Shown piece by piece: positions 33,012-41,480 of a DNA stretch of 64,000 nt. Source of the DNA: Bacteroidales bacterium (GTDB lineage: Bacteria > Bacteroidota > Bacteroidia > Bacteroidales > Tenuifilaceae); contig JABFRB010000014.1 in assembly GCA_013141385.1 (NCBI GenBank), positions 1 to 64,000 of the forward strand, read 5' to 3'. The first letter of the stretch is position 1. Each line of letters opens with the position of its first letter. A program made the position numbers and the translations under genes. The notes under the pieces were generated by a model. The model had not been told where the DNA came from. It did not search any database and saw only the letters and a list, made by a program, of their open reading frames with translations.

Positions 33012-34388
33012 ATGCAAGATACATTAGAAAATAGAATTGATAGTATTCTATTTGAACAACGTCAATTTTTCGGAAGCCATCAGACTAAAAATGTAAATTT
33101 CAGACTTGAACAGCTTAAGAAATTCAAATGCTCTATCATAAAATATGAGAAAAAAATTGCAGACGCACTTTGGGCTGATTTGCACAAATCTTTTGAGGAA
33201 GCATATCTAACTGAAATAAGTATCGTAAGGCAGGAGATTGATAACCATATCAGAAACCTTAAAAAATGGGCAAAACCAAAATCGGTTCGCACTCCGTTTC
33301 ATTTATTACCATCTTCGGGGAAAATAATTTATGAGCCATTAGGTGTTTCGCTGATTGTTGCTCCTTGGAATTATCCGTTCCAGCTACTGATGAATTCGTT
33401 GGTTGGTTCAATATCTGCCGGAAACTGTGCAATCTTAAAGCCTTCGCCATATTCCGAAAATACGGCAAGAGTAATGGAAGAACTTGTTAAGGAAACTTTC
33501 AATCCAAACTATATCAATATAGTTCAGGGAGGAAGGAAAACCAATGAATTGCTTTTCTCTAAAAGATTTGATATAATATTTTACACTGGAAGCCCGGCTG
33601 TTGGGAAAGTCGTAATGAAAGCGGCATCAGAAAATCTTACTCCAGTTGTTCTGGAATTAGGAGGGAAAAGTCCTTGCATTGTTGATAAAGATGCCAATAT
33701 TGATGTTGCCGCTAAACGAATTGCATGGGGAAAAACCATCAATGCGGGTCAAACCTGTATTGCTCCCGATTATGTGTTTGTGCATAATTCGGTTAAAGAA
33801 AAATTAATAAGCAAGATTGCAGAAAAAATCGAGGGGATGTTCGGAAAAGACATTCAGAGAAGTAATTATTTTCCACGTATTGTAAACGAACAGGCATTCG
33901 ACCGCTTAGCAGGTTACCTAAAGGACGGAACAATTAGATTTGGAGGAAAAACCGACAAGTCAGAACGATTTATATCACCTACTATTATTGACGATGTATT
34001 GCATGAACATCCAGTAATGCAGGCGGAGATATTTGGACCAATTCTACCGATTTTAACTTTTGAAGATATTAATGAAGCTATTGAATTTGTTAATTCAAAT
34101 GAAAAACCATTGGCTTTTTATTACTTCGGAAAATCTGGCAAAGGAGAGATAATTCTTTCAAAAACAACTTCGGGCGGAGGTTGTATAAACGATACCCTGA
34201 TGCACATCACAAATCATCATCTGCCATTCGGAGGAGTAGGGAATAGTGGTATGGGTAAATATCACGGAAAAGATAGTTTTCTGGCTTTCAGCAATCAGCG
34301 TGGTATTGTATCAACACCAACCTGGATTGATTTGCCATTCAAATATGTGCCGTTCAAATATTTCAAGCTAATTAGAAAGATTATATAG
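33012..34388 (+). CDS. Aldehyde dehydrogenase, class 3-like
   Basis: A 458-residue NAD(P)-dependent aldehyde dehydrogenase that oxidises aldehydes to acids. The shortened length and LELGGKSPCIVD, then GQTCIAPDYV with nucleophile Cys249, are typical of the class 3/fatty aldehyde group. HHLPFGGVGNSGMGKYHG is the expected C-terminal block. The C-terminus ends with hydrophobic and basic residues (YFKLIRKII). Cotranscription with the preceding SDR gene (26 nt apart) supports a shared pathway. Confidence 0.94.
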   Translation: MQDTLENRIDSILFEQRQFFGSHQTKNVNFRLEQLKKFKCSIIKYEKKIADALWADLHKSFEEAYLTEISIVRQEIDNHIRNLKKWAKPKSVRTPFHLLPSSGKIIYEPLGVSLIVAPWNYPFQLLMNSLVGSISAGNCAILKPSPYSENTARVMEELVKETFNPNYINIVQGGRKTNELLFSKRFDIIFYTGSPAVGKVVMKAASENLTPVVLELGGKSPCIVDKDANIDVAAKRIAWGKTINAGQTCIAPDYVFVHNSVKEKLISKIAEKIEGMFGKDIQRSNYFPRIVNEQAFDRLAGYLKDGTIRFGGKTDKSERFISPTIIDDVLHEHPVMQAEIFGPILPILTFEDINEAIEFVNSNEKPLAFYYFGKSGKGEIILSKTTSGGGCINDTLMHITNHHLPFGGVGNSGMGKYHGKDSFLAFSNQRGIVSTPTWIDLPFKYVPFKYFKLIRKII

Positions 34389-34463
34389 CTCAATTACAGA
34401 TTATGCTATTCAGAAACTTTCAGCCCCTTTCCTTAATAATGATGAATTGCAATATGATTCCCT

Positions 34464-34645
34464 TGTCATCCTGAGCAGAACGAAGGATCTGCTATTTTGA
34501 TTTAAGAACAAGGAACAACGATTTAGGATTTCTGATGTTTGTTACGCAATCAGCTTGTTTCCCGCAATCTTATAAAATCTAAACCGAGCGTTTTTTGCGA
34601 GCTCAGCGTAGCTAAATCGTTGATCCTTGTTCGATATTCAATTTA
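34464..34645. repeat. MITE-like dispersed repeat, copy 1
   Basis: Starts with TGTCATCCTGAG and ends near ATTCAATTTA. Internal arms GAACAAGGAACAACGATTTA (34506-34525) and TAAATCGTTGATCCTTGTTC (34613-34632) pair with one mismatch. A second copy is at 34702-34848. No coding potential is seen. Confidence 0.7.
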
Positions 34646-34701
34646 GGTATAATTTTCTGACATTAGAAACAAACCCTAATCAACGTCAGCTCAATATAAA
34701 C

Positions 34702-34848
34702 TGTCATCCTGAGCGCAGCGAAGGATCTGTTATTTTAATTTAAGAACAAGGAACAACGATTTTTGATGTTTGATGTATACGTAATCAGCTTGTTCCCCAA
34801 AATCTTCTAAAATCTACATTCGTTGTTCCTTGTTCATCATTCAATTTA
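34702..34848. repeat. MITE-like dispersed repeat, copy 2
   Basis: Repeats the TGTCATCCTGAGC start, the AAGAACAAGGAACAACGATT arm, an AATCAGCTTGTTCCC block and the CGTTGTTCCTTGTTC arm of copy 1. It has a shorter interior. Confidence 0.7.
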
Positions 34849-34965
34849 TCTCTTCAAAAATTCGGAACTCATAACCAATAAAACTTACTCTCCCCCGGTC
34901 CCTCTCTCTCGGCAAGAGAGAGGGGAGTGAAGCAACCAGCAATCTCTCTTAATAACCATCTTTCT

Positions 34966-35048
34966 CCCCCTCTCTATTCAATAGATTATGAATTGAAAAA
35001 CAAACGCTTAATGAATGCTTAATGTTAATTCAAAGAATAGAGAGGGGG
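34966..35048. repeat. Long-arm inverted repeat before the RadC-type gene
   Basis: CCCCCTCTCTATTC (34966-34979) and GAATAGAGAGGGGG (35035-35048) pair perfectly over 14 bp around a 55-nt loop. A CCTCTCTC/GAGAGAGG stem lies just left (about 34900-34925). It could be a terminator or a repeat. Confidence 0.6.
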
Positions 35049-35081
35049 TTGGGGGGTGAGTCAATTTTCCCAAAATTTTCC

Positions 35082-35089
35082 TACATTTG
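35082..35089 (+). promoter_or_regulatory. Bacteroidota-type -7 element for the RadC-type gene
   Basis: TACATTTG matches TAnnTTTG. The in-frame ATG at 35087 lies inside it, which supports translation from 35117. Confidence 0.5.
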
Positions 35090-35116
35090 TTTCCACTCAA
35101 CGGAAAAAACAGATCC

Positions 35117-35764
35117 ATGAACATAACGCTCACCCGCAAGCAGCACATAAAAATCCGAACCCCCGATGATGCCTTCAAAGTAATGAAGGAGATACTCCTG
35201 CGTGAGGATAAAATTGATAGGGAAAAGGAGCACTTCTGGGTAATGGGACTTGCCCCGAGCTTCCGCATAAAATATGTTGAGCTGGTTAGCTTGGGCTGCG
35301 TTGGAGCCACTTATGCAGAGCCCATAAACGTGTTCCGCTTTGCGCTGACGAAAGGCTGCACAAGGGTAATCCTAATACACAACCACCCCAGCGAGAGGCT
35401 TAACCCCTCCGAAAAAGATTTAGACCTCACCGACCGCCTAATTCAGGTAGGACGTATAATCAAGGTTGAGGTGTTTGACCACCTAATTATCTCCACCAAA
35501 TCCTACCTAAACTTTGAGGCTAAAGGTTTAATGGAAAAGCTGGGGGAAAGCACCAAGTACGTTCCCTCGTTTGAGCTAATTGAGCGAATCCGAGCCGAGG
35601 AGAAGAAGATTAGGGAGGAGGCAGTAAGGGTTGCAGAGAAAAAGGGAGAAAAGAAAAAGGCGATTGAGATGGCTAAAACAATGAAACAAAAGGGAGAACC
35701 TATAGAAAAGATTATAGAATATACGGGATTAACGAGGAGGGAGATAGAGAGGATAAAATCATAG
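35117..35764 (+). CDS. RadC-type JAMM/JAB domain protein with unusual C-terminal tail
   Basis: A 215-residue protein. Residues 10-130 are a RadC-like JAMM domain with Glu38, the metal motif HNHPSERLNPSEKD (His88, His90, Asp101) and VFDHLIIS. The N-terminal helix-hairpin-helix of full RadC is missing. The C-terminal 70 residues are a charged helix followed by AKTMKQKGEPIEKIIEYTGL, a tail I associate with Rpn/PD-(D/E)xK transposase-type nucleases, where it reads as a small helix-turn-helix. RadC-like proteins are frequent in mobile and anti-defence loci. The base composition is richer in G+C than the neighbours, which suggests acquisition. Start at 35117 is chosen from the promoter position. 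Confidence 0.85.
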   Translation: MNITLTRKQHIKIRTPDDAFKVMKEILLREDKIDREKEHFWVMGLAPSFRIKYVELVSLGCVGATYAEPINVFRFALTKGCTRVILIHNHPSERLNPSEKDLDLTDRLIQVGRIIKVEVFDHLIISTKSYLNFEAKGLMEKLGESTKYVPSFELIERIRAEEKKIREEAVRVAEKKGEKKKAIEMAKTMKQKGEPIEKIIEYTGLTRREIERIKS

Positions 35765-35880
35765 CAAATCCCCATCTATAATGCGCAATCCCTGTGCTGA
35801 CCTATTCAACTTATCAAACAAATTTTGGAGTGTTTTAAATTCTACAACGGAATCAATCTTTCAGTAATTTACAAAAAAGT

Positions 35881-35888
35881 TATATTTG
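35881..35888 (+). promoter_or_regulatory. Bacteroidota-type -7 element for the small-peptide transcript
   Basis: TATATTTG matches TAnnTTTG and lies 210 nt before the 29-residue peptide gene. It predicts a transcript starting near 35895 that contains the hairpins listed next. Confidence 0.5.
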
Positions 35889-35905
35889 TATAAGGATGCC
35901 AAAAA

Positions 35906-36060
35906 CCAGACCTATAAACCTAAATTGGATGTATAGGTCTGGAAAAACTAGGCATATAAACGATTATCCCCTATTAAGTTGTGCGTCACCCGTGAAGACA
36001 ACACAACTTGAAAACGACCGAAAAAATTAATACCTGTAAAACGGAGTATGCCGAAAATCC
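35906..36060 (+). ncRNA. Structured leader RNA (candidate)
   Basis: Downstream of a TATATTTG promoter element come two clear stems. CCAGACCTATA/TATAGGTCTGG (35906-35942) is a perfect 11-bp stem. AAGTTGTG/CACAACTT (35976-36009) is a perfect 8-bp stem whose loop holds an inner TCAC/GTGA pair. A long, folded, untranslated leader before a 29-codon ORF is unusual. It may be a regulatory leader or an independent RNA. No known RNA family is recognised. Confidence 0.4.
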
Positions 36061-36098
36061 GATAAAGAGTAGGCACAGACAATTAATTATTTTAACCA

Positions 36099-36188
36099 AT
36101 GGCAAAGGGAAATGGCGGTAAGCCAAGCACAACAGGAAAACCTTCAGGTGGTGGAAGAGACAATAATCCTCCAAAACCTAAGAAGTAA
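36099..36188 (+). CDS. 29-residue Gly/Lys/Pro-rich small protein
   Basis: A short ORF encoding MAKGNGGKPSTTGKPSGGGR, then a DNNPPKPKK tail. It is disordered and basic, with no hydrophobic segment. I have the impression that closely similar tiny proteins occur in other Bacteroidota. A strong hairpin with a T-rich tail follows 7 nt after the stop, and a structured leader precedes it, so it appears to be a real, separately terminated transcript. Function unknown. Confidence 0.65.
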   Translation: MAKGNGGKPSTTGKPSGGGRDNNPPKPKK

Positions 36189-36194
36189 TTAACC

Positions 36195-36234
36195 AAACTC
36201 CGACACTGTAAACTACTTTGTCGGAGTTTATTTT
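36195..36234 (+). terminator. Rho-independent terminator after the 29-residue gene
   Basis: AAACTCCGACA and TGTCGGAGTTT form an 11-bp stem followed by ATTTTAAA. Its position between 36188 and 36248 argues against the longer start (36218) of the next gene. Confidence 0.8.
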
Positions 36235-36247
36235 AAACTTTAGTATC

Positions 36248-36625
36248 ATGAAAAAAGATATCCGCAAAAAATTAATTGAGCTAGCAAGACTAAAAACACC
36301 TTGGTCATATTCTCAACTCAACGACCAATTGCAATTAGGACTGAATTTTCAAAACGGTTATGACAGGGATTTAATTGGAGAATGGTTGGGGGAAATTTCA
36401 AGGCACGAATTTGAAAAAGGCAGACCACTTTTAAGCTCGCTTGTTATTCATCAAGGAAGAGACAGAGAACAAGGTGACGGGTTTTATAAATTGTGTGAGG
36501 AATTATTGGGCACTCCTTGGGAGCAATTAAAAGAGGACAAAAATTTTGAGATTGAAAAAATGAAAGAGTGTTACGCTTTTTGGAAGGAAGGTGAAAATTA
36601 CCGAAAGTATAAGAACGATTGGTAA
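36248..36625 (+). CDS. Hypothetical protein (small, acidic)
   Basis: A 125-residue cytoplasmic protein, unrecognised but well formed: KKDIRKKLIELARLKTPWSY is followed by SQLNDQLQLGLNFQNGYDRD, then LSSLVIHQGRDREQGDGFYKLCEELLGTPW and a Trp/Tyr-rich C-terminus. The middle looks like a conserved core (IHQGRDREQGDGFY). Start at 36248 is chosen because the longer frame runs back into the terminator stem. It may belong with the structured RNA and small peptide just upstream, but no link is proven. Confidence 0.75.
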   Translation: MKKDIRKKLIELARLKTPWSYSQLNDQLQLGLNFQNGYDRDLIGEWLGEISRHEFEKGRPLLSSLVIHQGRDREQGDGFYKLCEELLGTPWEQLKEDKNFEIEKMKECYAFWKEGENYRKYKNDW

Positions 36626-37124
36626 AATTTATATCTGAACTTAAACAGAAAGTTTTATGTTAACAGCCGGGCGAACACATAATAACACCTCCCCCCCAGT
36701 TAAACTGAGGCTATAAGAACCAAAAATGATTGGGTTGGGTGGTTGGCTCCCGATAAAAAACATCGGGACAAATTGCGCCGCCGTCCATCTATTCTTTATG
36801 GTAGGTAAAATATAAAAAGGGCGAGACTCTAGCCTCGTCCTTTCTATATCTTGTAGTCTGTGCCCCCGCTGGGCGAAGATTAGCGAAGCGTATCTTCGTA
36901 CTAACTATTCATACAGGCTTTGACTGCATTGTACTCAAACAATAGAAACCCTCGTTAGCCCGAATATTGCCAATTGATATCCTAAAATTAATTAAGGATA
37001 ATAATAATGAATTTGAAATTGAGATTGAGATATCCAATTCGAGAAAAAGAGTGCCAAAACAAATTTCTATAATTGATTCTTTTGGAAACATTCTTTCTGT
37101 AATACCATTTTAAAGGAAATAAAT
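36626..37124. other. Repeat-rich intergenic region
   Basis: About 500 bp. Contains the second copy of the 31830-type repeat (36690-36805) and a hairpin GGGCGAGACTC...CTCGTCC at about 36818-36841. An open frame without a start ends at 37113 (...FGNILSVIPF), possibly a gene remnant. Confidence 0.45.
36690..36805. repeat. Dispersed repeat, copy 2 (with 31830-31911)
   Basis: Same blocks as 31830-31911. Compared with that copy it has extra sequence at 36749-36775, including the small hairpin CCCGATAAAAAACATCGGG. Confidence 0.6.
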
Positions 37125-37250
37125 ATGAAAAAACTTTTTATTACTTTTAGTTTGTTTTTTGTTATAACAGAATCTGTTTTTTGTCAACCTTTTAATCTAA
37201 CTATTTTTATCAGAAAATCAATAAATTTAAGCCATTGCACAACTTATTAA
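37125..37250 (+). pseudogene. Signal-peptide-only ORF, probable gene remnant
   Basis: A 41-codon ORF starting with a classic signal peptide (KKLFITFSLFFVITESVFCQ) and stopping soon after. A ribosome-binding AAAGGAAAT precedes it. The open but startless frame ending at 37113, 12 nt upstream, looks like the end of another gene. It is most likely the 5' remnant of an exported protein gene cut short, though a short secreted peptide is possible. Confidence 0.45.
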
Positions 37251-37289
37251 GTAATATTTAAATCATTAACACATTAAAATATCAAAAAC

Positions 37290-37877
37290 ATGAATAAAGT
37301 ATCTATTGTATCAACCTATTTGCTTGAACGAATCAATAAAATCATTGTTTTAGCAATATTTATACTTATAACCCTTGTGGGATGTGATAAATTAGAGGAA
37401 GGGCTTCCAGAGCCTACTCAGACTGGAAGTGGAATCTTTGGAGTACTTATAAATGGGAAAATATGGAAACCTCGATCTACAGCTTCAATAATAGGCCCGC
37501 CAGCAGTAACTATAAAGTATTCAACAAAATATCATCTGTTAGTTATAAATGCAATTAATACGGATAAAAAAAATTCGATAGCATTATATGCCGAAAAAAT
37601 AGAATCCGTTGGTTACTATAATTTCTCATATAGGGATAATGTTTTGGCAAAAATACATAATGGTTCTGGATGTATGGACTCAACGAGATTTCAGGATGGT
37701 GCGTGCAGTAACTCTTATATGCTCAAAGACTCTGTAACCTCTTTGTTACAAATTACCAGGTTGGATACCTCAATGCAAATCGTATCTGGCACCTTCACCT
37801 TAAAGTTGGTAAAACCTGATGGCACATCTAAGAGTCTTACCGAAGGAAGATTTGACGACTTTTACAACCTATATTAA
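37290..37877 (+). CDS. Lipoprotein, DUF6252-like
   Basis: A 195-residue protein with a long N-terminal region and lipobox VLAIFILITLVGC (Cys32). The mature part begins with an acidic/Pro-rich stretch, then GSGIFGVLINGKIWKP, a beta-sandwich start common in small Bacteroidota lipoproteins (DUF6252-like). Further alternating strands and FTLKLVKPDGTSKSLTEGRF follow. It lies 21 nt before the T9SS lipase-like gene and is probably cotranscribed. Function unknown; surface exposure is plausible. Confidence 0.75.
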   Translation: MNKVSIVSTYLLERINKIIVLAIFILITLVGCDKLEEGLPEPTQTGSGIFGVLINGKIWKPRSTASIIGPPAVTIKYSTKYHLLVINAINTDKKNSIALYAEKIESVGYYNFSYRDNVLAKIHNGSGCMDSTRFQDGACSNSYMLKDSVTSLLQITRLDTSMQIVSGTFTLKLVKPDGTSKSLTEGRFDDFYNLY

Positions 37878-37898
37878 TAAGCCTTAATCACAAGCAGA

Positions 37899-40172
37899 AT
37901 GAAAAAATTTATCCTTGTATTACTATTTAATCTCATAACAGGAATCAACAGCTACTCTCAACCTACCGCAATAGCTGCACAGATTTCTTATAATGGTTCA
38001 TTTGCCAGCGGAACTTATATGGTTTATCGGGCTTGGAATAATTACAATATTTCTTTGAATACACTTAGAAAACCCTTAATATTTGTTGAGGGATTCGATC
38101 CTAATAATGAATTTGAGTTCGATCCAAACAATTTAAATCCAGATGTTACAGATTTATATGATATAATTGATCAAGGTGGTTTAGCCTCAAGTTTACATGT
38201 AAATGGTTACGATATTGTAATCCTTAACTTTAGCAATGGCGGGGACTATATACAGCGAAATGCTTTTCTTCTGGTTGAGCTGATTAACCAGATCAACGCG
38301 CAAAAACCCAATACCGAGCCATTGGTGGTTGTTGGCTATAGCATGGGTGGGCTTGTTGCCCGTTACGCCCTTACCTATATGGAGCAGCATGGGATGGATC
38401 ATAAAACTAGGCTGTACGTTTCATTCGATTCTCCGCATAAGGGAGCTCATGTGCCAGTAGGCTTGCAGGAATTGGCTCTAGGGTTCGATTACCCCGTTTA
38501 TCTACAAATGTTTCCAAAACTTGCAAAAAGCCTAAATTTATTTAAAGCTACAGCTGCCAAGCAGATGCTTAAGTACCGCCTAACCTCCTTCGATCAAGCA
38601 AGCGGGGAAATTTCTATAAACAGCGATTACCTTACCTTCTTTTCGGAATTAAATAGTTTGAATTCGTGCAACGGGTTTCCACAAAATTGCAGGAATATTG
38701 CAATTTCTTTGGGTAATTGGAACGGAAGACCCCAGCGTTCGAACCTAGATTATGATCATGATGGAAATAAAGATTTTCAGCATTCCGCCATGCCAATGAT
38801 AGATATCAATATACCTGTAGGTACTGGAGGCTCAGTATCATTACTCAATATAACCCCGTGTCAAGCGGTGGCAGCAGCCTCCTTCGAAGCAAGGGTTAGT
38901 ACAATCTATTCGGATAACTACCCTTATTTCAGCACCAGAAGCACAAGTTTCTGGAATTTGGGTAGCTGGTTCTGTACGCAATATTGGTATATAAATCCCA
39001 ATAATAACCCTTTTCTCCCCTTATATAGCACAACAAAAGTTTGGAACTACAATAATCACGAAGCCATGGACTTTGCTCCCGGCTCCTATAGCCCAATTGG
39101 AGGAATGATTGTAGATGGTTTAAACAAACAGATCAATTGTAGTTTTGCATATATTTCGAATAACACATTTATTCCAACGGTTAGCGCACTATGCTTTGAT
39201 ACCGATAATTTGTTCTATGATATAGGAAATGATGCTAACAAGCAGAATAAAAATCCGTTCGATGCAATTTATGGGCTGTCAAGCGATAATTTATCTCATC
39301 TTTCTGATCAAACCAAGAATGCAGGGTTGGTAAGTTGGCTATTAAATCAAATATCTACCAATTACCCTAAAATTAAGGGGTGCTGTTATAACCTACCCAC
39401 AACGCTATCCCTCTCCGGCCCCTCGTTTGTATGCTCCTCTAATTCCACTTTTACTGTTAACAACTTACCTTCAGGCTGCTCTGTGGCATGGAGTAGTAGC
39501 TCTAACCTAAGCTTGTCATACGCATCTGGAAATACTGCTACATATATAGCCAATGGTAGTGGAAACGGTTGGGTTCAGGCAACGATTGCTAATTCCTGCA
39601 GTAGTATTCCTTTACCAAAAATATCTGTTACTGTTGGTAACTCAACCCCATCCATCAGCGCACAACAAATATCAGCTAGCGGTGAACCAACCACCGTTGA
39701 GTTTACGGCTACTGCATATAGTAACGCAACCTATAACTGGTATGTAAATGGGATATTACAACAAAATGAAATTAACAACGTGTTTGATTTGTACTTCCCA
39801 TGCAGGGTTACCAAAACAGTAAAATGCAGTCTTACCAATTTTTGTGGCACCTCTGCTTTCAGTAACAGTATTGCCCCAACTGGCGAATGCACAAGAATAG
39901 CCAACTACTCCGTTTCACCAAACCCAGCATCATCAATGGTTACTTTGTCAGTTGCAAATACCAATAAGATTGCCGATTCAGCAATGATTACCTATTCCTC
40001 CTTCGATTTTGTGCGAGTATTCGACCTTCAAGGTAATCTTAAGAAATTCTTAAAGTACTCTAAGACGATTAATGCTTCAATAAATATTGCAGATTTAAAG
40101 CGTGGTGTCTACATCTTTGAGATTGGGAATAATGAATACACCGAGAAACATCAGGTAATCATCAACAAATAG
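37899..40172 (+). CDS. T9SS-secreted alpha/beta-hydrolase (lipase/PGAP1-like) with Ig-like domain
   Basis: A 757-residue exported protein. Signal peptide at 1-20 (KKFILVLLFNLITGINSYSQ). Residues about 45-330 are an alpha/beta-hydrolase: KPLIFVEGFDPNNEF, then VVVGYSMGGLVARYAL with nucleophile Ser148 and DSPHKGAHVP, as in lipases and PGAP1-like esterases. Residues about 500-665 carry Cys- and Ser-rich Ig/PKD-like repeats. The C-terminus (670-757, YSVSPNPASSMVTL ... GVYIFEIGN) is a type A sorting domain for the type IX secretion system. It is expected to be attached to or released from the cell surface. The window's porT gene belongs to that system. Substrate unknown. Confidence 0.88.
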   Translation: MKKFILVLLFNLITGINSYSQPTAIAAQISYNGSFASGTYMVYRAWNNYNISLNTLRKPLIFVEGFDPNNEFEFDPNNLNPDVTDLYDIIDQGGLASSLHVNGYDIVILNFSNGGDYIQRNAFLLVELINQINAQKPNTEPLVVVGYSMGGLVARYALTYMEQHGMDHKTRLYVSFDSPHKGAHVPVGLQELALGFDYPVYLQMFPKLAKSLNLFKATAAKQMLKYRLTSFDQASGEISINSDYLTFFSELNSLNSCNGFPQNCRNIAISLGNWNGRPQRSNLDYDHDGNKDFQHSAMPMIDINIPVGTGGSVSLLNITPCQAVAAASFEARVSTIYSDNYPYFSTRSTSFWNLGSWFCTQYWYINPNNNPFLPLYSTTKVWNYNNHEAMDFAPGSYSPIGGMIVDGLNKQINCSFAYISNNTFIPTVSALCFDTDNLFYDIGNDANKQNKNPFDAIYGLSSDNLSHLSDQTKNAGLVSWLLNQISTNYPKIKGCCYNLPTTLSLSGPSFVCSSNSTFTVNNLPSGCSVAWSSSSNLSLSYASGNTATYIANGSGNGWVQATIANSCSSIPLPKISVTVGNSTPSISAQQISASGEPTTVEFTATAYSNATYNWYVNGILQQNEINNVFDLYFPCRVTKTVKCSLTNFCGTSAFSNSIAPTGECTRIANYSVSPNPASSMVTLSVANTNKIADSAMITYSSFDFVRVFDLQGNLKKFLKYSKTINASINIADLKRGVYIFEIGNNEYTEKHQVIINK

Positions 40173-40209
40173 AATGAATGCAATAATCAATGATATATAA
40201 GCCCAACGT

Positions 40210-40236
40210 TGAGCCGGATTTTTAATCCGGCTCTTT
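40210..40236 (+). terminator. Terminator-like hairpin after the T9SS lipase gene
   Basis: GAGCCGGATT/AATCCGGCTC stem around TTT at about 40211-40233, followed by TTTGCTG. It is GC-rich and perfectly paired, but the following T-tract is short. Confidence 0.6.
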
Positions 40237-40450
40237 GCTGCAAATAGGGTTTTAAATCCATTTAAAATTTGTTTTGTAATTTTGGTTTCAAACCCTCACT
40301 AAATAATCCCTAAAGAGTGCATACATAATGGTATAGTGGATTTTTAGCTAATTTTATGATTAAAACATTATTCACACTTGCTCAAATAAAATATTTTATT
40401 TAATTTTAATCTACAATTTGGTCTTATAATTAAACACTAATTAAATTATT

Positions 40451-41194
40451 ATGGCAAGTACATCAGAAACGGGTCATGCAAAAAATGTTGCAAACTTCGA
40501 TTTCATTATTACGGACATTACCTCTTACGGTGAAACCTACAACCCTTCAAAGGCGAGCTTAAAAATTCCAGCACTAACAGTTCTTTCTACAACTTCAAAG
40601 AATGCTGTTAATGCGGTAAGTGTAGCAGACCTTAATCTTAAATTGGCTAAAGATGCACGCGATGCTGCATTTAAACCCTTTAGCACATTGGTTACCAAAA
40701 TTATTAACGCCTTAAAGGCAACGGACACCACGGTTCAGGTTGATGAAACAGCACAATCCATTGTTCGCAAGCTGCAAGGTCGTAGGGCAACCCCTAAAAA
40801 AACTGAGGAGCAGAAAAAGGTTGCTGCCGATGCAGGGAAGGAAATAGTAGAAATATCATCATCGCAGATGAGCTACGATAGTCGTATTGAAAACTTCGAT
40901 AAGCTAATTAAACTCTTAACCTCAGTTCCACAGTACACCCCAAACGAAAAAGAATTAAAGATAGAAACCCTTATTGATGTTTTAAACGATTTAAAAGCGA
41001 AAAACCTAGCGGTTACCACCGCCGAAATTCCTTTAAACAACGCCCGTATTGCACGAAACGACATCCTGTACAAACCCAACACAGGCATGGTTGATGTTGC
41101 CCTCGATGTAAAAATTTATATTAAATCAGTATTCGGTGCATCAAGCCCCCAGTATAAAAAGATAAGCGGGATTAAGTTTTCAAAACCAAGGTAG
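40451..41194 (+). CDS. Hypothetical helical protein of a recurrent Bacteroidota family
   Basis: A 247-residue, mostly helical, Lys/Ala-rich protein beginning ASTSETGHAKNVANFDFIIT, an opening I recognise from other Bacteroidota hypotheticals. No signal peptide or enzymatic motif. Residues 55-110 and 130-200 form repeated long helices, and IENFDKLIKLLTSVPQYTPNEKE is a conserved-looking stretch. A 21-bp-period array follows within 90 bp, as one also lies near the fn3-like gene at 1177. The role is unknown. Confidence 0.75.
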   Translation: MASTSETGHAKNVANFDFIITDITSYGETYNPSKASLKIPALTVLSTTSKNAVNAVSVADLNLKLAKDARDAAFKPFSTLVTKIINALKATDTTVQVDETAQSIVRKLQGRRATPKKTEEQKKVAADAGKEIVEISSSQMSYDSRIENFDKLIKLLTSVPQYTPNEKELKIETLIDVLNDLKAKNLAVTTAEIPLNNARIARNDILYKPNTGMVDVALDVKIYIKSVFGASSPQYKKISGIKFSKPR

Positions 41195-41284
41195 AAAATT
41201 GCAATAGGCTAGCTGCTTAAAACATGAACGTCAGTACATGATGTAATAGTAAGAGGGGTTTATGTATTACTCAATGTGGCTGAC

Positions 41285-41480
41285 GTTTTTATTGAAGCGT
41301 TTGGCGTAATAAACGAAGCATCTGAAATATTTGCCAAAGGGGTTTATGTTTTTAACAAAGGGTCTGGCATAATAGACGAAGGTGTTGAAACTTTTAACAA
41401 AGGATCTGACATAATAGGCGAAGATGCTGAAGCTTTTAACAAAGGATTTTATGTAATAGCAAAAGGAGTTGATAGGATGG
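41285..41480. repeat. 21/42-bp period degenerate array
   Basis: Tandem units with a seven-codon step, for example IIDEGVETFNKGSD and IIGEDAEAFNKGFY in one frame. The frame is open from 41276 to 41521 and begins with a GTG with no clear ribosome-binding site. I read it as a decayed seven-codon repeat array, like that at 2269-2583, though a small repetitive protein cannot be excluded. ATTACTGGAAG follows about 80 bp later. Confidence 0.6.

Noticed and set aside
36099-36234. Leader, small ORF and terminator considered as tmRNA
   Set aside because: No tRNA-like ends and the encoded sequence does not resemble an ssrA tag.
35906-36240. Structured RNA considered as a retron msr-msd
   Set aside because: No reverse transcriptase gene is nearby.
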